A stretch of DNA of 8,227 bases from Vulcanimicrobiota bacterium. Lineage in GTDB: Bacteria; Vulcanimicrobiota; Vulcanimicrobiia; Vulcanimicrobiales; Vulcanimicrobiaceae. This document shows, in pieces, positions 1 through 6,118 of this stretch. Location: assembly GCA_003167055.1 (NCBI GenBank), contig PMUE01000032.1, positions 1 to 8,227 on the forward strand, given 5' to 3'. Made by a program: the position numbers and the translations under genes. Position 1 is the first letter of the stretch. Each line of letters begins with the position of its first letter. The notes under the pieces were generated by a model, which made no database searches, had not been told where the DNA came from, and worked only from the letters and a program-made list of their open reading frames with translations.

Positions 1-136
1 GCTTATTCTACTTCTGCGCCGTTCACGGGAAGTCGGCGGTGAGGTCGCGCTCAAAGTAACGCGGCCCGAGTTGCTTCGCTCCCTCTCGGTGATGGCGTTG
101 GATCGGCTCTTCCCGATGGTAGGGCTCGCGGCGTGA
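1..136 (+). CDS. STAS-domain protein, C-terminal end (anti-sigma-factor antagonist type), cut by left edge
   Basis: This is the last 44 codons of a gene that enters from the left; base 1 completes an earlier codon and the reading frame is open from base 2 to a TGA at 134-136. The visible residues include SREVGGEVALKV, then LLRSLSVMALDRLFPM. This is the usual end of a STAS domain: a helix, a glycine pair, a beta strand, then a helix ending in a 'gLdrlFpi'-like motif. Proteins of this kind (SpoIIAA/RsbV family) bind anti-sigma factors in a partner switch controlled by phosphorylation of a serine. That serine would lie in the missing part, so switching ability cannot be judged. The stop overlaps the next start in a GTGA arrangement (133-136), which implies translational coupling. 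Identification rests on a short fragment; a STAS domain in another protein type, such as a transporter-linked one, is possible. Confidence 0.68.
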   Translation, partial: LILLLRRSREVGGEVALKVTRPELLRSLSVMALDRLFPMVGLAA

Positions 137-828
137 GGTTGCGCGGTTTAGGATTTGCGGCGCTTTTGGCGTTCGCTTCGACCAGCCTCGCCGCTGCGCA
201 GAGTGCGGGACCCTCAGCTGCAAGCGCAGCCTCGGCGTTGCCGGTACCGGCCGATGCGCCGGAGGTCATCGCCCGCATGCTCGCGCGGAACGCCGGGCTG
301 CAGTCATACACGGCGCGCGTGCACGTGAACGCTCGTCCGTCGATTCCGCTCTGCCGGTTGCGCACCGACGGCACGGCCTACTACAAGCGTCCCGGAAGCT
401 TCGCGGTAGTGCTCAATCCGATATCCGGTTTGTGCGCGGGCTCGCTCAAGGACATTCAAAAACTCTCCACCGACGTCGGCGACCCGACCGGATGGGAAAA
501 AGACTCGAACATCAAGCTCGCCGGCATCCAGCCGCTCGACGGCCATCCAATGATCGTGCTCGTGCTGACGAAGAAGATTTACAGCGATCAGATCAAGGAT
601 ACGACGGTCTACGTCGATCCGGAAACCTACGAACTCGTCGAGATGGATTGGCATTACACCAACGGTGATGCCATCGTGATGAAGCAATACTACGCCACCC
701 AAGACGGTTTCAGCGTTGTCGTACGCCAGCACTTCGAAGGCCGCCGCCGCATCGGGTTTAGCGGCGACTCGACCTACGATTCCTATCAAACCAACGTCGC
801 CGTGAACGACGCGGTATTTACGAAATAA
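133..828 (+). CDS. Secreted LolA/LolB-like protein of unknown function
   Basis: The product has 231 residues. A signal peptide covers about residues 1-22 (RLR, then a hydrophobic Ala/Leu stretch, then a likely cut after Ala-Ala-Ala or AAQ), followed by an Ala/Ser/Pro linker to about residue 42. The mature part opens with a helix (EVIARMLARNAGLQSYTARV, 44-63), then alternating strands including TTVYVDPETYELVEMDW (157-173). A strand read-out of 'yvDpeTyelv' type is common in proteins with the LolA/LolB/RseB lipid-binding fold, but I cannot assign a named family. There are two cysteines, C74 and C101, which could form a disulfide after export; neither is placed as a lipobox. The GTG start at 133 is supported by the overlap with the preceding stop and by an AGGG 8 bases upstream. 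Two bases separate it from the tetR gene. A periplasmic accessory role to the pump is only a guess from position. Confidence 0.72.
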   Translation: MRLRGLGFAALLAFASTSLAAAQSAGPSAASAASALPVPADAPEVIARMLARNAGLQSYTARVHVNARPSIPLCRLRTDGTAYYKRPGSFAVVLNPISGLCAGSLKDIQKLSTDVGDPTGWEKDSNIKLAGIQPLDGHPMIVLVLTKKIYSDQIKDTTVYVDPETYELVEMDWHYTNGDAIVMKQYYATQDGFSVVVRQHFEGRRRIGFSGDSTYDSYQTNVAVNDAVFTK

Positions 829-836
829 TCATGATT
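815..836. repeat. AT-rich double inverted repeat over the tetR start codon
   Basis: Two adjoining dyads lie here: TATTT-ACG-AAATA (815-827, 5-base arms) and the perfect 10-base palindrome AATCATGATT (827-836), which contains the tetR ATG at 831. The patch is strikingly AT-rich against GC-rich flanks. It might be a binding site for the repressor encoded immediately downstream, but the arms are shorter than most TetR-family operators. The sequence also has to encode the end of the upstream protein, its stop codon and the next start, so chance is a real alternative. No convincing -35/-10 pair accompanies it. Confidence 0.25.
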
Positions 837-1442
837 GAAGCACAGAAGCACACCGACAAAGTTACTCCCGAAGAGACGCGCGATCGCATCGTTCTCGCCG
901 CCCGTGACGTCATCAAACGCAAGGGCAAGCGTGGCGCCACCACGCGCGAGATCGCTGATGTCGCCGGCGTCAACGAAGCGACCTTGTTCCGCCACTTCGG
1001 CAACAAGGACGCGCTGATCATCGCGGTCGCCAAGCGCTCGTGCCCGGACGGCCAGTTGCGCGATTTGATCGCCACGCTGGAGGGGCCAATCGAGGCCCAG
1101 TTGCTTACGATCGCGCGGTCGATGAACGACCACATGGAGTCGATGAGCGACATGATCCGCTGGTCCTTGGTCGAGACCGACTACGAGAACAGCGTCTTCG
1201 CGCGCGAGACCTGGCGGCCGCAGACCGCGGTCCGCTCCGCCGTGGTCGAGTTCATGGAGAAAAAGGTTGCCGACGGGAGCCTGCGCGGCAACCCCGTGGA
1301 CCTGGCTGAGTTTTTCATGGGTATGATCTTCGCGCGCGTGATGGCGCGCGGGAAGTTTCCCGATAGCCGGATTTACTCGGATTCGGAGTATGCACTTTCT
1401 TACATCATCGACGTCTTTCTCAACGGCGTAAGGAGCAAGTAA
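831..1442 (+). CDS. TetR/AcrR-family transcriptional regulator
   Basis: The product is 203 residues, normal for the family. The N-terminal DNA-binding domain is clear: a first helix around TRDRIVLAARDVIKRKG (16-32), then the helix-turn-helix ATTREIADVAGVNEATLFRHFG (36-57), including the near-invariant 'TLFRHFGNKDAL' ending. The C-terminal two thirds (about 70-203) are helical and would form the dimerisation and ligand pocket, which diverges between members. Members usually repress a neighbouring operon and release DNA when a small molecule binds. The gene sits directly before emrA, its last codon abutting the emrA ATG, so the obvious target is this efflux operon, itself included. No Shine-Dalgarno is evident before ATG 831; with only 2 bases from the preceding stop, translation is probably coupled. 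There is no intergenic space for an operator nearby except the AT-rich patch at 815-836, so its main operator may lie upstream of the window. The family call is firm; ligand and target are inferred. Confidence 0.92.
   Translation: MIEAQKHTDKVTPEETRDRIVLAARDVIKRKGKRGATTREIADVAGVNEATLFRHFGNKDALIIAVAKRSCPDGQLRDLIATLEGPIEAQLLTIARSMNDHMESMSDMIRWSLVETDYENSVFARETWRPQTAVRSAVVEFMEKKVADGSLRGNPVDLAEFFMGMIFARVMARGKFPDSRIYSDSEYALSYIIDVFLNGVRSK
1429..1435 (+). promoter_or_regulatory. Strong ribosome binding site for emrA
   Basis: TAAGGAG lies inside the last codons of the tetR gene, 7 bases before the ATG at 1443. It fixes that start and suggests that the pump adaptor is translated more efficiently than the repressor before it, which has no visible site. 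Confidence 0.75.
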
Positions 1443-2702
1443 ATGGACACGCGCGAGGCACCGCAAGCTGGCCAAGGCCAAACGCACCCGAACGGATCGA
1501 GCGAACCGACGGCAATCGAAGAGCGCACCGGTCCTCGCAAGCGCATCATCTTTGGCGTCCTCGGCGCCATCGTCGCGATCCTCCTCATCATTTGGGGCGT
1601 GAAGTACTTCCTCTACGCGCGCGTTCACGAGGGGACGGATGACGCTCGCGTCGACGCGGATGCCGTGGCGGTGACGAGCAAGATCAACGAGCGTATCGAT
1701 TCAATCCTGGTCGATACCAACCAAGAGGTTCGCAAGGGCCAACTCTTGATCGTTCTCGACGATGCCGTCGAGCGGGATCAAGTGCGCAACGCCCAAGCGC
1801 AATACGATCTCGCGGTCGCCAATCAGCGCACGACCACGGTGCAGGGCCTAGGCGGCGTCGCGCAAGCGGTGGCGAACACGGCGGATGCGTCGGCGCAAGT
1901 GCCGGTAGCGCAATCCGGCGTCGATCAAGCGCAAGCACAGTTACGCTCGGCGCAGGCGCAGCTTCCGGCCGCGCAGGCAGCGTACGATAAGGCGAGCGCT
2001 GACTACAATCGTACGCTCTCGCTGGTCAGCACCGGCGACGTGGCTCGTCAAGAGCTCGATGCCCAGCGCGCTGCGCTCGCGTCGGCGTCAGCCCAGCTTC
2101 GCGGTGCGCGCGATCAGATCAACGTTGCGCAAGCCAACCTCGACGCGTCGCAGCAGAAGGTTTCGGCCGCACAGGCTTCGGTGGCTGCGGCGCAGGGCGG
2201 CGAGACGAGCGCGCAGGGCAAACTCGCGCAGTCGTCCGATCCCAGTCAAGTCGAGTCGGCCGCGGCTCAGCTCGCGATCGCCAAGAAAAATCTGAGCTTC
2301 ACCCACATCTACTCGTCGATCGACGGATTCGTCGGTGAGAAGAGTGCTGAAGTCGGTCAGACGGTTGCGGCCGGTTTGACGATTCTGACGCTGATCCCGG
2401 ACGGTCCCGGCCAGATCTACATCACGGCCAACTATAAAGAGACGCAAATGGGCGACATGAAGGTCGGTCAGCCGGTCGACATCCACGTGGATGCCTATCA
2501 CGGCGTGACCTTCCAGGGGCACGTGGTCTCGATCAATCCGGCTTCCCAAAACACCTACGCGCTAGTGCCGGCGCAGAATGCTACCGGCAACTTCGTGAAG
2601 GTCACGCAACGCATTCCCGTGCGCATCTCGATCGACAACCAACGCAGCGACATGCCGCTTCGACCGGGCATGAGCGTCGAAACCTACGTGAAAGTTCGAT
2701 AG
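1443..2702 (+). CDS. emrA: EmrA/HlyD-family periplasmic adaptor (membrane fusion protein) of an efflux pump
   Basis: The product is 419 residues, slightly longer than E. coli EmrA (about 390). It has a short cytoplasmic tail with a basic PRKR, then one membrane segment at about 35-56. Next comes the EmrA-type entry into the lipoyl/beta-barrel part, TDDARVDADAVAVTSKI (65-81), and the half-lipoyl stretch NQEVRKGQLLIVLDD (93-107). A long Ala/Gln-rich coiled-coil hairpin runs from about 108 to 292. The second lipoyl half follows (FTHIYSSIDGFVGEKSAEVG, 296-315), then the barrel. The barrel contains NFVKVTQRIPVRI (383-395), which closely matches the EmrA signature, and ends near LRPGMSVETYVKV. Adaptors of this type join an inner-membrane transporter to a TolC channel. 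The next two genes supply those partners. The coiled coil is somewhat long, with a Gly/Ala-rich insert at about 134-150. Substrate cannot be read from sequence. Confidence 0.93.
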   Translation: MDTREAPQAGQGQTHPNGSSEPTAIEERTGPRKRIIFGVLGAIVAILLIIWGVKYFLYARVHEGTDDARVDADAVAVTSKINERIDSILVDTNQEVRKGQLLIVLDDAVERDQVRNAQAQYDLAVANQRTTTVQGLGGVAQAVANTADASAQVPVAQSGVDQAQAQLRSAQAQLPAAQAAYDKASADYNRTLSLVSTGDVARQELDAQRAALASASAQLRGARDQINVAQANLDASQQKVSAAQASVAAAQGGETSAQGKLAQSSDPSQVESAAAQLAIAKKNLSFTHIYSSIDGFVGEKSAEVGQTVAAGLTILTLIPDGPGQIYITANYKETQMGDMKVGQPVDIHVDAYHGVTFQGHVVSINPASQNTYALVPAQNATGNFVKVTQRIPVRISIDNQRSDMPLRPGMSVETYVKVR

Positions 2703-2718
2703 CCGAAAGCGCGAAACG

Positions 2719-4254
2719 ATGATGGAACCAAGAAACGTAGTCGAGCACGGCCTACGTCGGACCATCGTGAGCGTCGCGGTGATCGCCGCCACACTGCTCG
2801 AGATCATCGATACGACGATCGTGAACGTGGCACTGCCGAACATTCAAGGCAACTTCGGCGTGCCGGTCGATCAAGGCGCTTGGATCGTGACGGGATACAT
2901 TATCGCCAACGTGGTGGTGATCCCGATCACGCCGTGGCTCGCTGCGCGCTTCGGGCGGCGGCAGTACTTCGTCGCGTCGATCATCATCTTCACGATCGCC
3001 TCGCTCATGTGCGGTCTGGCGCCGAACTTCAACTCGCTCGTGTTCTGGCGCGTCGTCCAGGGACTTGGCGGCGGTGGATTGATTTCGACGTCGCAAGCAA
3101 TTCTGCGCGATACGTATACGCTGGGAGAGCAAGGGCAGGCGCAAGGCATCTTCGCGATGGGCGTTATCGTCGGCCCGGCACTCGGCCCTGTGCTCGGCGG
3201 ATGGATCACCGACAATTTGACCTGGCGTTGGGCGTTCTTCATCAATTTGCCGGTCGGCATCGTTGCCGCGACGCTGATTTGGAACTACTTGCGCAATCCG
3301 GTCAAGCCACGCGCGATGAAGCTCGACTGGATCGGCCTCGCGCTGCTTGCGGTTGGCCTTGGCGCGATGCAGTACGTGCTCGACCAGGGGCAGCAAAACG
3401 ATTGGTTTGACGATCCGAACATTCGGTTATTCACCGCGCTCGCCGTGGCCGGGATCGGCAGCTTCATCTGGTGGACGCTGCGCTCCGGAATACCCGTGGT
3501 CGATCTGCACGTGCTGCGCTTGCGCCAAGTCGCTGCCGGGAGCGTCCTCGGCGCGGTCTTGGGCGTGAGTCTCTACGGCTCGATTCTCGTGCTCCCGCAA
3601 TATTTGCAAAACTCGCTCGGATTCACCGCGACGCTCTCGGGGCTGACGATCCTCGTGCGAGCGGGCGCGGTCATGCTCTTCACGCCCATCACCGCGATGC
3701 TTGCGAGTCGCGGGACGATCGACGTACGTCTCTCGGCCGCAATCGGCTTCGTGCTCCTTGGTGTATCGAATTGGATTCTCGCCGGCGTCACGACACCAAA
3801 CTCGCAGTTCAGCACGTTCATCCTCGCCCTGATCATTAGCGGAATCGGACTCTCCCAGATCTTCGTGCCGCTCTCGATTGCCGTGATTGGCGGCGTGCCT
3901 GATCGCGAGGTTCCCTCAACCTCGGCGTTCTTCAACCTTTCGCGTCAGGTCGGTGGCAGCATCGCAACGGCCATCCTCGTCACGTTGCTCGTTCGGGGCA
4001 CGACGGCGCATCAAACCGAACTTGCCGCCAACGTTAATCTGCACGCGCAGCCGACGGCAATCTACTTACAACAAAATGGCGGCGAGCACTCGACGTCGGC
4101 CCTAACCACACTCGAGGGATTGGTCGAGGGGCAAGCCCAGGTGCTCTCCTACGCGGATACCTCGCGTTGGACGGCGATTATAACGATCGCACTTGCGCCG
4201 CTCGTACTACTGCTTAACAAACCGCGACTCGGCGGACACGTCGCGGTCGAATAG
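2719..4254 (+). CDS. emrB: EmrB/QacA-type drug:H+ antiporter (MFS, DHA2 family, 14 helices)
   Basis: The product is 511 residues, the standard DHA2 length (E. coli EmrB has 512). The first helix carries motif D1, LEIIDTTIVNVALPNI (27-42), with the membrane aspartate D31. Motif A follows in the loop between helices 2 and 3 (LAARFGRRQYF, 74-84). Motif C, the antiporter motif, is GVIVGPALGPVLGGWI in helix 5 (148-163), followed by WRWAFFINLPVGI (169-181). A periplasmic loop at about 427-478 before the last helix is typical of EmrB. It would use the proton gradient to pass hydrophobic or amphipathic compounds to EmrA and the TolC-like channel. Two consecutive ATGs (2719 and 2722) are possible starts, and neither has a good ribosome site. 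The 16-base gap after emrA is the largest in the operon. Confidence 0.94.
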   Translation: MMEPRNVVEHGLRRTIVSVAVIAATLLEIIDTTIVNVALPNIQGNFGVPVDQGAWIVTGYIIANVVVIPITPWLAARFGRRQYFVASIIIFTIASLMCGLAPNFNSLVFWRVVQGLGGGGLISTSQAILRDTYTLGEQGQAQGIFAMGVIVGPALGPVLGGWITDNLTWRWAFFINLPVGIVAATLIWNYLRNPVKPRAMKLDWIGLALLAVGLGAMQYVLDQGQQNDWFDDPNIRLFTALAVAGIGSFIWWTLRSGIPVVDLHVLRLRQVAAGSVLGAVLGVSLYGSILVLPQYLQNSLGFTATLSGLTILVRAGAVMLFTPITAMLASRGTIDVRLSAAIGFVLLGVSNWILAGVTTPNSQFSTFILALIISGIGLSQIFVPLSIAVIGGVPDREVPSTSAFFNLSRQVGGSIATAILVTLLVRGTTAHQTELAANVNLHAQPTAIYLQQNGGEHSTSALTTLEGLVEGQAQVLSYADTSRWTAIITIALAPLVLLLNKPRLGGHVAVE

Positions 4255-4257
4255 GAG
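4252..4257 (+). promoter_or_regulatory. Ribosome binding site for the tolC-like gene, overlapping the emrB stop
   Basis: TAGGAG contains the emrB stop codon (TAG, 4252-4254) and stands 6 bases before a GTG at 4264. It supports GTG 4264 as the true start, where a signal peptide also begins, and suggests that termination on emrB feeds initiation on the channel gene. Confidence 0.7.
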
Positions 4258-4263
4258 CGTTCC

Positions 4264-5982
4264 GTGAAGACTCGCATTCTCTACTCACTTGCACTCGGTG
4301 CAGTCATTGCGGCGGCTCCGTTTGCCGCCGGCGCAGCGCCCACGCTACCGTCCGCGGCGGCGATCCCCACGCCGGTACCGACACCGGTAACGCCGGCGGT
4401 GCCGACCGTCGCACCGGGCTATAAGGCGCCGGACCTTCCGCCGACCAACGCCGACATCGTCGGTGTGACGCAGCAGCCGTTTGTCGGTATCTCGCTCGAC
4501 AGTGCGATCGGCATGGCTTTGCTCAAGAATCCCGATCTCTCGGTTGCCGCCGCGAACACGCGCGTCGCGACCTATCAGGTGCAAGAGGCGAAGGGCGCCA
4601 ACGACGTGCACTTCTTCGTCGAGCCCTCGGTGAAACACGACACGAACCCGGCGCTCAACGCGTTTTTCTCGGGCGGCACCGACTTTCAGCCGTACGTGCA
4701 AAACTACCAGACGCAAGAGGCGGGCGTCCAAGGGCAGTTGGAGACCGGAACGCAGTACAACATCAACGTTTCGCAGTCGAAGGTCAACGACAGCACCTAT
4801 ATCAACTCGTTTAATCCGTACTACTACGGCTCGTTCAATATCTCGATCACGCAGCCGTTGCTCAAGAATTTCTTGATGAACGACGACAAGCGCCAGATTG
4901 AGCTGTCGATTGTCAACAACGACGCGACGCAGGCTTCGACGCTTGCGACCGTTTCGACGACGATCTCGAACGTGGAAGATGCCTATTGGGATCTGCTTGC
5001 CGCATGGCGTAACGTCGCAATCCAAGAGGACGCCTTGCATCAGACGGTGTTGCAGCAACAGAGCAACGTTCGTCAGGCCAAGCGCGGCGCCGCCGCTCCG
5101 ATCGATGCAGTCGAGTCCTCGACGCAAGTCGCGGTCTACCAGCAAAACGTTTTCTCCGCGCTGCAGACGGTCTCGGAACTACAGAATCAGCTCAAGAGCT
5201 TGATCGTCACCGATCCGGGTGATCCGATCTGGCGCGCGAATCTCGTGCCGACTTCGGCGGTCCTGTCGCTCCCGCAGACGCCGTCGGTGGAGTCGCTGCT
5301 TGCTGCGGCAATGCAGAATCGCCCAGAAGTCCGGCAGGCGATCGACGCACAAAAGCAGGCCAACGTGAACCGCGCGTATGCCAAGAACCAAGAGTTGCCG
5401 CAGGCCGACCTCCAACTCACCTACAACGGCAACGGCTTCGCGGGTAATGCGCTGCCGCCGCTCGGCGGAGTCTTCGGAACAGCGACGCCGCCGCCGTACT
5501 ACGACGGCACGTGGGGTCAAGCATTCGCGAATTCCTCGCGCTTCTCAACCTACTCGGCCGGCATCCAGGTCTCGTTGCCGATCGGCAACAACACCGCCAA
5601 AGGTGCACTCGGTGTCGCCGACGAGCAAGCGCACATCGCGGCCGTCCAAAAACTCGGCACCGCCGAGCGCATTCAGTACGAAGTCCGCAACGCCGTCCAG
5701 AACTATCAGGCTGCGCTTGCGCGTCTCTTTGCCGCGCGCGAAGCGCGCGAATCTGCAGCCGAAGTCTTGGCCAGTGAAGAGCGCAAGTTCCTCAATGGCG
5801 AGTCGACGACGTTCTTGATCAATCAGCGTCAAGTGGAGTTCGTGCAGAACCAAGGACTCGAACTGCAGGCGCAAACCGATCTGAACAAGGCCGTCGTCGA
5901 ACTGCAGCGCGTCGACGGTTCAATTCTGAGCCAAAATGGTGTTTCGCTCAACACGCTGGGAGAAGGAGCACTCAAACCATGA
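4264..5982 (+). CDS. TolC-family outer-membrane efflux channel (OEP)
   Basis: The product has 572 residues. The signal peptide is about 1-24 (KTR, hydrophobic core, cut near AAGA-A). A Pro/Thr/Val-rich linker follows at about 29-60. The two OEP repeats follow. The first starts at ISLDSAIGMALLKNPDLSVA (76-95), includes the membrane-strand motif FNISITQPLLKNF (191-203) and the helices around VEDAYWDLLAAWRN (237-250). The second starts at VESLLAAAMQNRPEVRQAI (342-360) and ends with FLNGESTTFLINQRQVEF (509-526), a classic late OEP motif. Three such subunits form a beta-barrel in the outer membrane and an alpha-helical tunnel in the periplasm. It is longer than E. coli TolC (about 490 residues), mostly from the proline-rich leader and a Gly/Pro/Tyr-rich loop at about 390-425. 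Its place directly after emrB makes it the dedicated exit duct of this pump. The last codon overlaps the next small gene (ATGA, 5979-5982). Confidence 0.93.
   Translation: MKTRILYSLALGAVIAAAPFAAGAAPTLPSAAAIPTPVPTPVTPAVPTVAPGYKAPDLPPTNADIVGVTQQPFVGISLDSAIGMALLKNPDLSVAAANTRVATYQVQEAKGANDVHFFVEPSVKHDTNPALNAFFSGGTDFQPYVQNYQTQEAGVQGQLETGTQYNINVSQSKVNDSTYINSFNPYYYGSFNISITQPLLKNFLMNDDKRQIELSIVNNDATQASTLATVSTTISNVEDAYWDLLAAWRNVAIQEDALHQTVLQQQSNVRQAKRGAAAPIDAVESSTQVAVYQQNVFSALQTVSELQNQLKSLIVTDPGDPIWRANLVPTSAVLSLPQTPSVESLLAAAMQNRPEVRQAIDAQKQANVNRAYAKNQELPQADLQLTYNGNGFAGNALPPLGGVFGTATPPPYYDGTWGQAFANSSRFSTYSAGIQVSLPIGNNTAKGALGVADEQAHIAAVQKLGTAERIQYEVRNAVQNYQAALARLFAAREARESAAEVLASEERKFLNGESTTFLINQRQVEFVQNQGLELQAQTDLNKAVVELQRVDGSILSQNGVSLNTLGEGALKP
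5961..5968 (+). promoter_or_regulatory. Ribosome binding site for the 41-residue small gene
   Basis: AGAAGGAG ends 10 bases before the ATG at 5979. It is one of the best matches to the anti-Shine-Dalgarno in the window. It lies inside the tolC-like gene, where it encodes part of GEGAL, so a chance match is possible. Confidence 0.5.
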
Positions 5983-6104
5983 TCATCATCAAGAAGTCGG
6001 TCCGTCCCCGCCGCGTCTCGAGCCTGACGTATCGCAAGCTCTCGGAACGCATGGCCGTGCTGTACGGGCGAGAGTTGAACCGCCTCAACTCCCGCTCTCG
6101 CTAG
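5979..6104 (+). CDS. Small, very basic protein of 41 residues, unknown function
   Basis: An ATG at 5979 overlaps the tolC-like stop as ATGA and opens a 41-codon frame ending in TAG at 6102-6104. It begins MIIIKKSVRPRRVSS and ends ELNRLNSRSR. I count 12 Lys/Arg and 2 Glu, so about +10 net charge, with no cysteine and no membrane helix. Three lines of evidence suggest that it is real. It has a strong purine-rich site at 5961-5968. It has the same stop/start overlap style used elsewhere in this window. Its third codon positions are 36 of 41 G or C, as in the surrounding genes, whereas the competing frame here reads CAT GAT CAT CAT CAA. I do not recognise a family. A basic protein this small could bind nucleic acid or a membrane surface, or act as a leader for the DUF5996 gene 14 bases downstream. 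Its function is unknown. Confidence 0.6.
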   Translation: MIIIKKSVRPRRVSSLTYRKLSERMAVLYGRELNRLNSRSR

Positions 6105-6118
6105 AAACGCAACCCCCG

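Noticed and set aside
801..829. Possible promoter with -10 AATAAT (824-829) before tetR
   Set aside because: The best -35 at a proper distance matches only 3 of 6 positions, and the predicted start of transcription would fall after the ATG at 831.
1331..1350. GCGC-rich inverted repeat in the tetR gene
   Set aside because: It is explained by codons for FARVMARG in GC-rich DNA; there is no regulatory context.
786..1628. Long open frame on the minus strand opposite tetR
   Set aside because: It lies antisense to well supported genes (TetR motifs, emrA start), has no recognisable domain, and is typical of the antisense frames in GC-rich genes.
1900..2290. Repeated GCGCAGGC-like words in emrA, resembling a DNA repeat
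   Set aside because: They come from the Ala/Gln-rich coiled-coil hairpin of the protein, expected for this adaptor family.
2752..3396. 214-codon minus-strand frame opposite emrB
   Set aside because: It is rich in Arg, Asp and His as expected from the complement of a membrane protein gene, with no domain; emrB motifs on the other strand are decisive.
5730..5752. Palindromic CGCGCGAAGCGCGCG stretch in the tolC-like gene
   Set aside because: It encodes AAREARE in a helix; repeated GCG and CGC codons create the symmetry.
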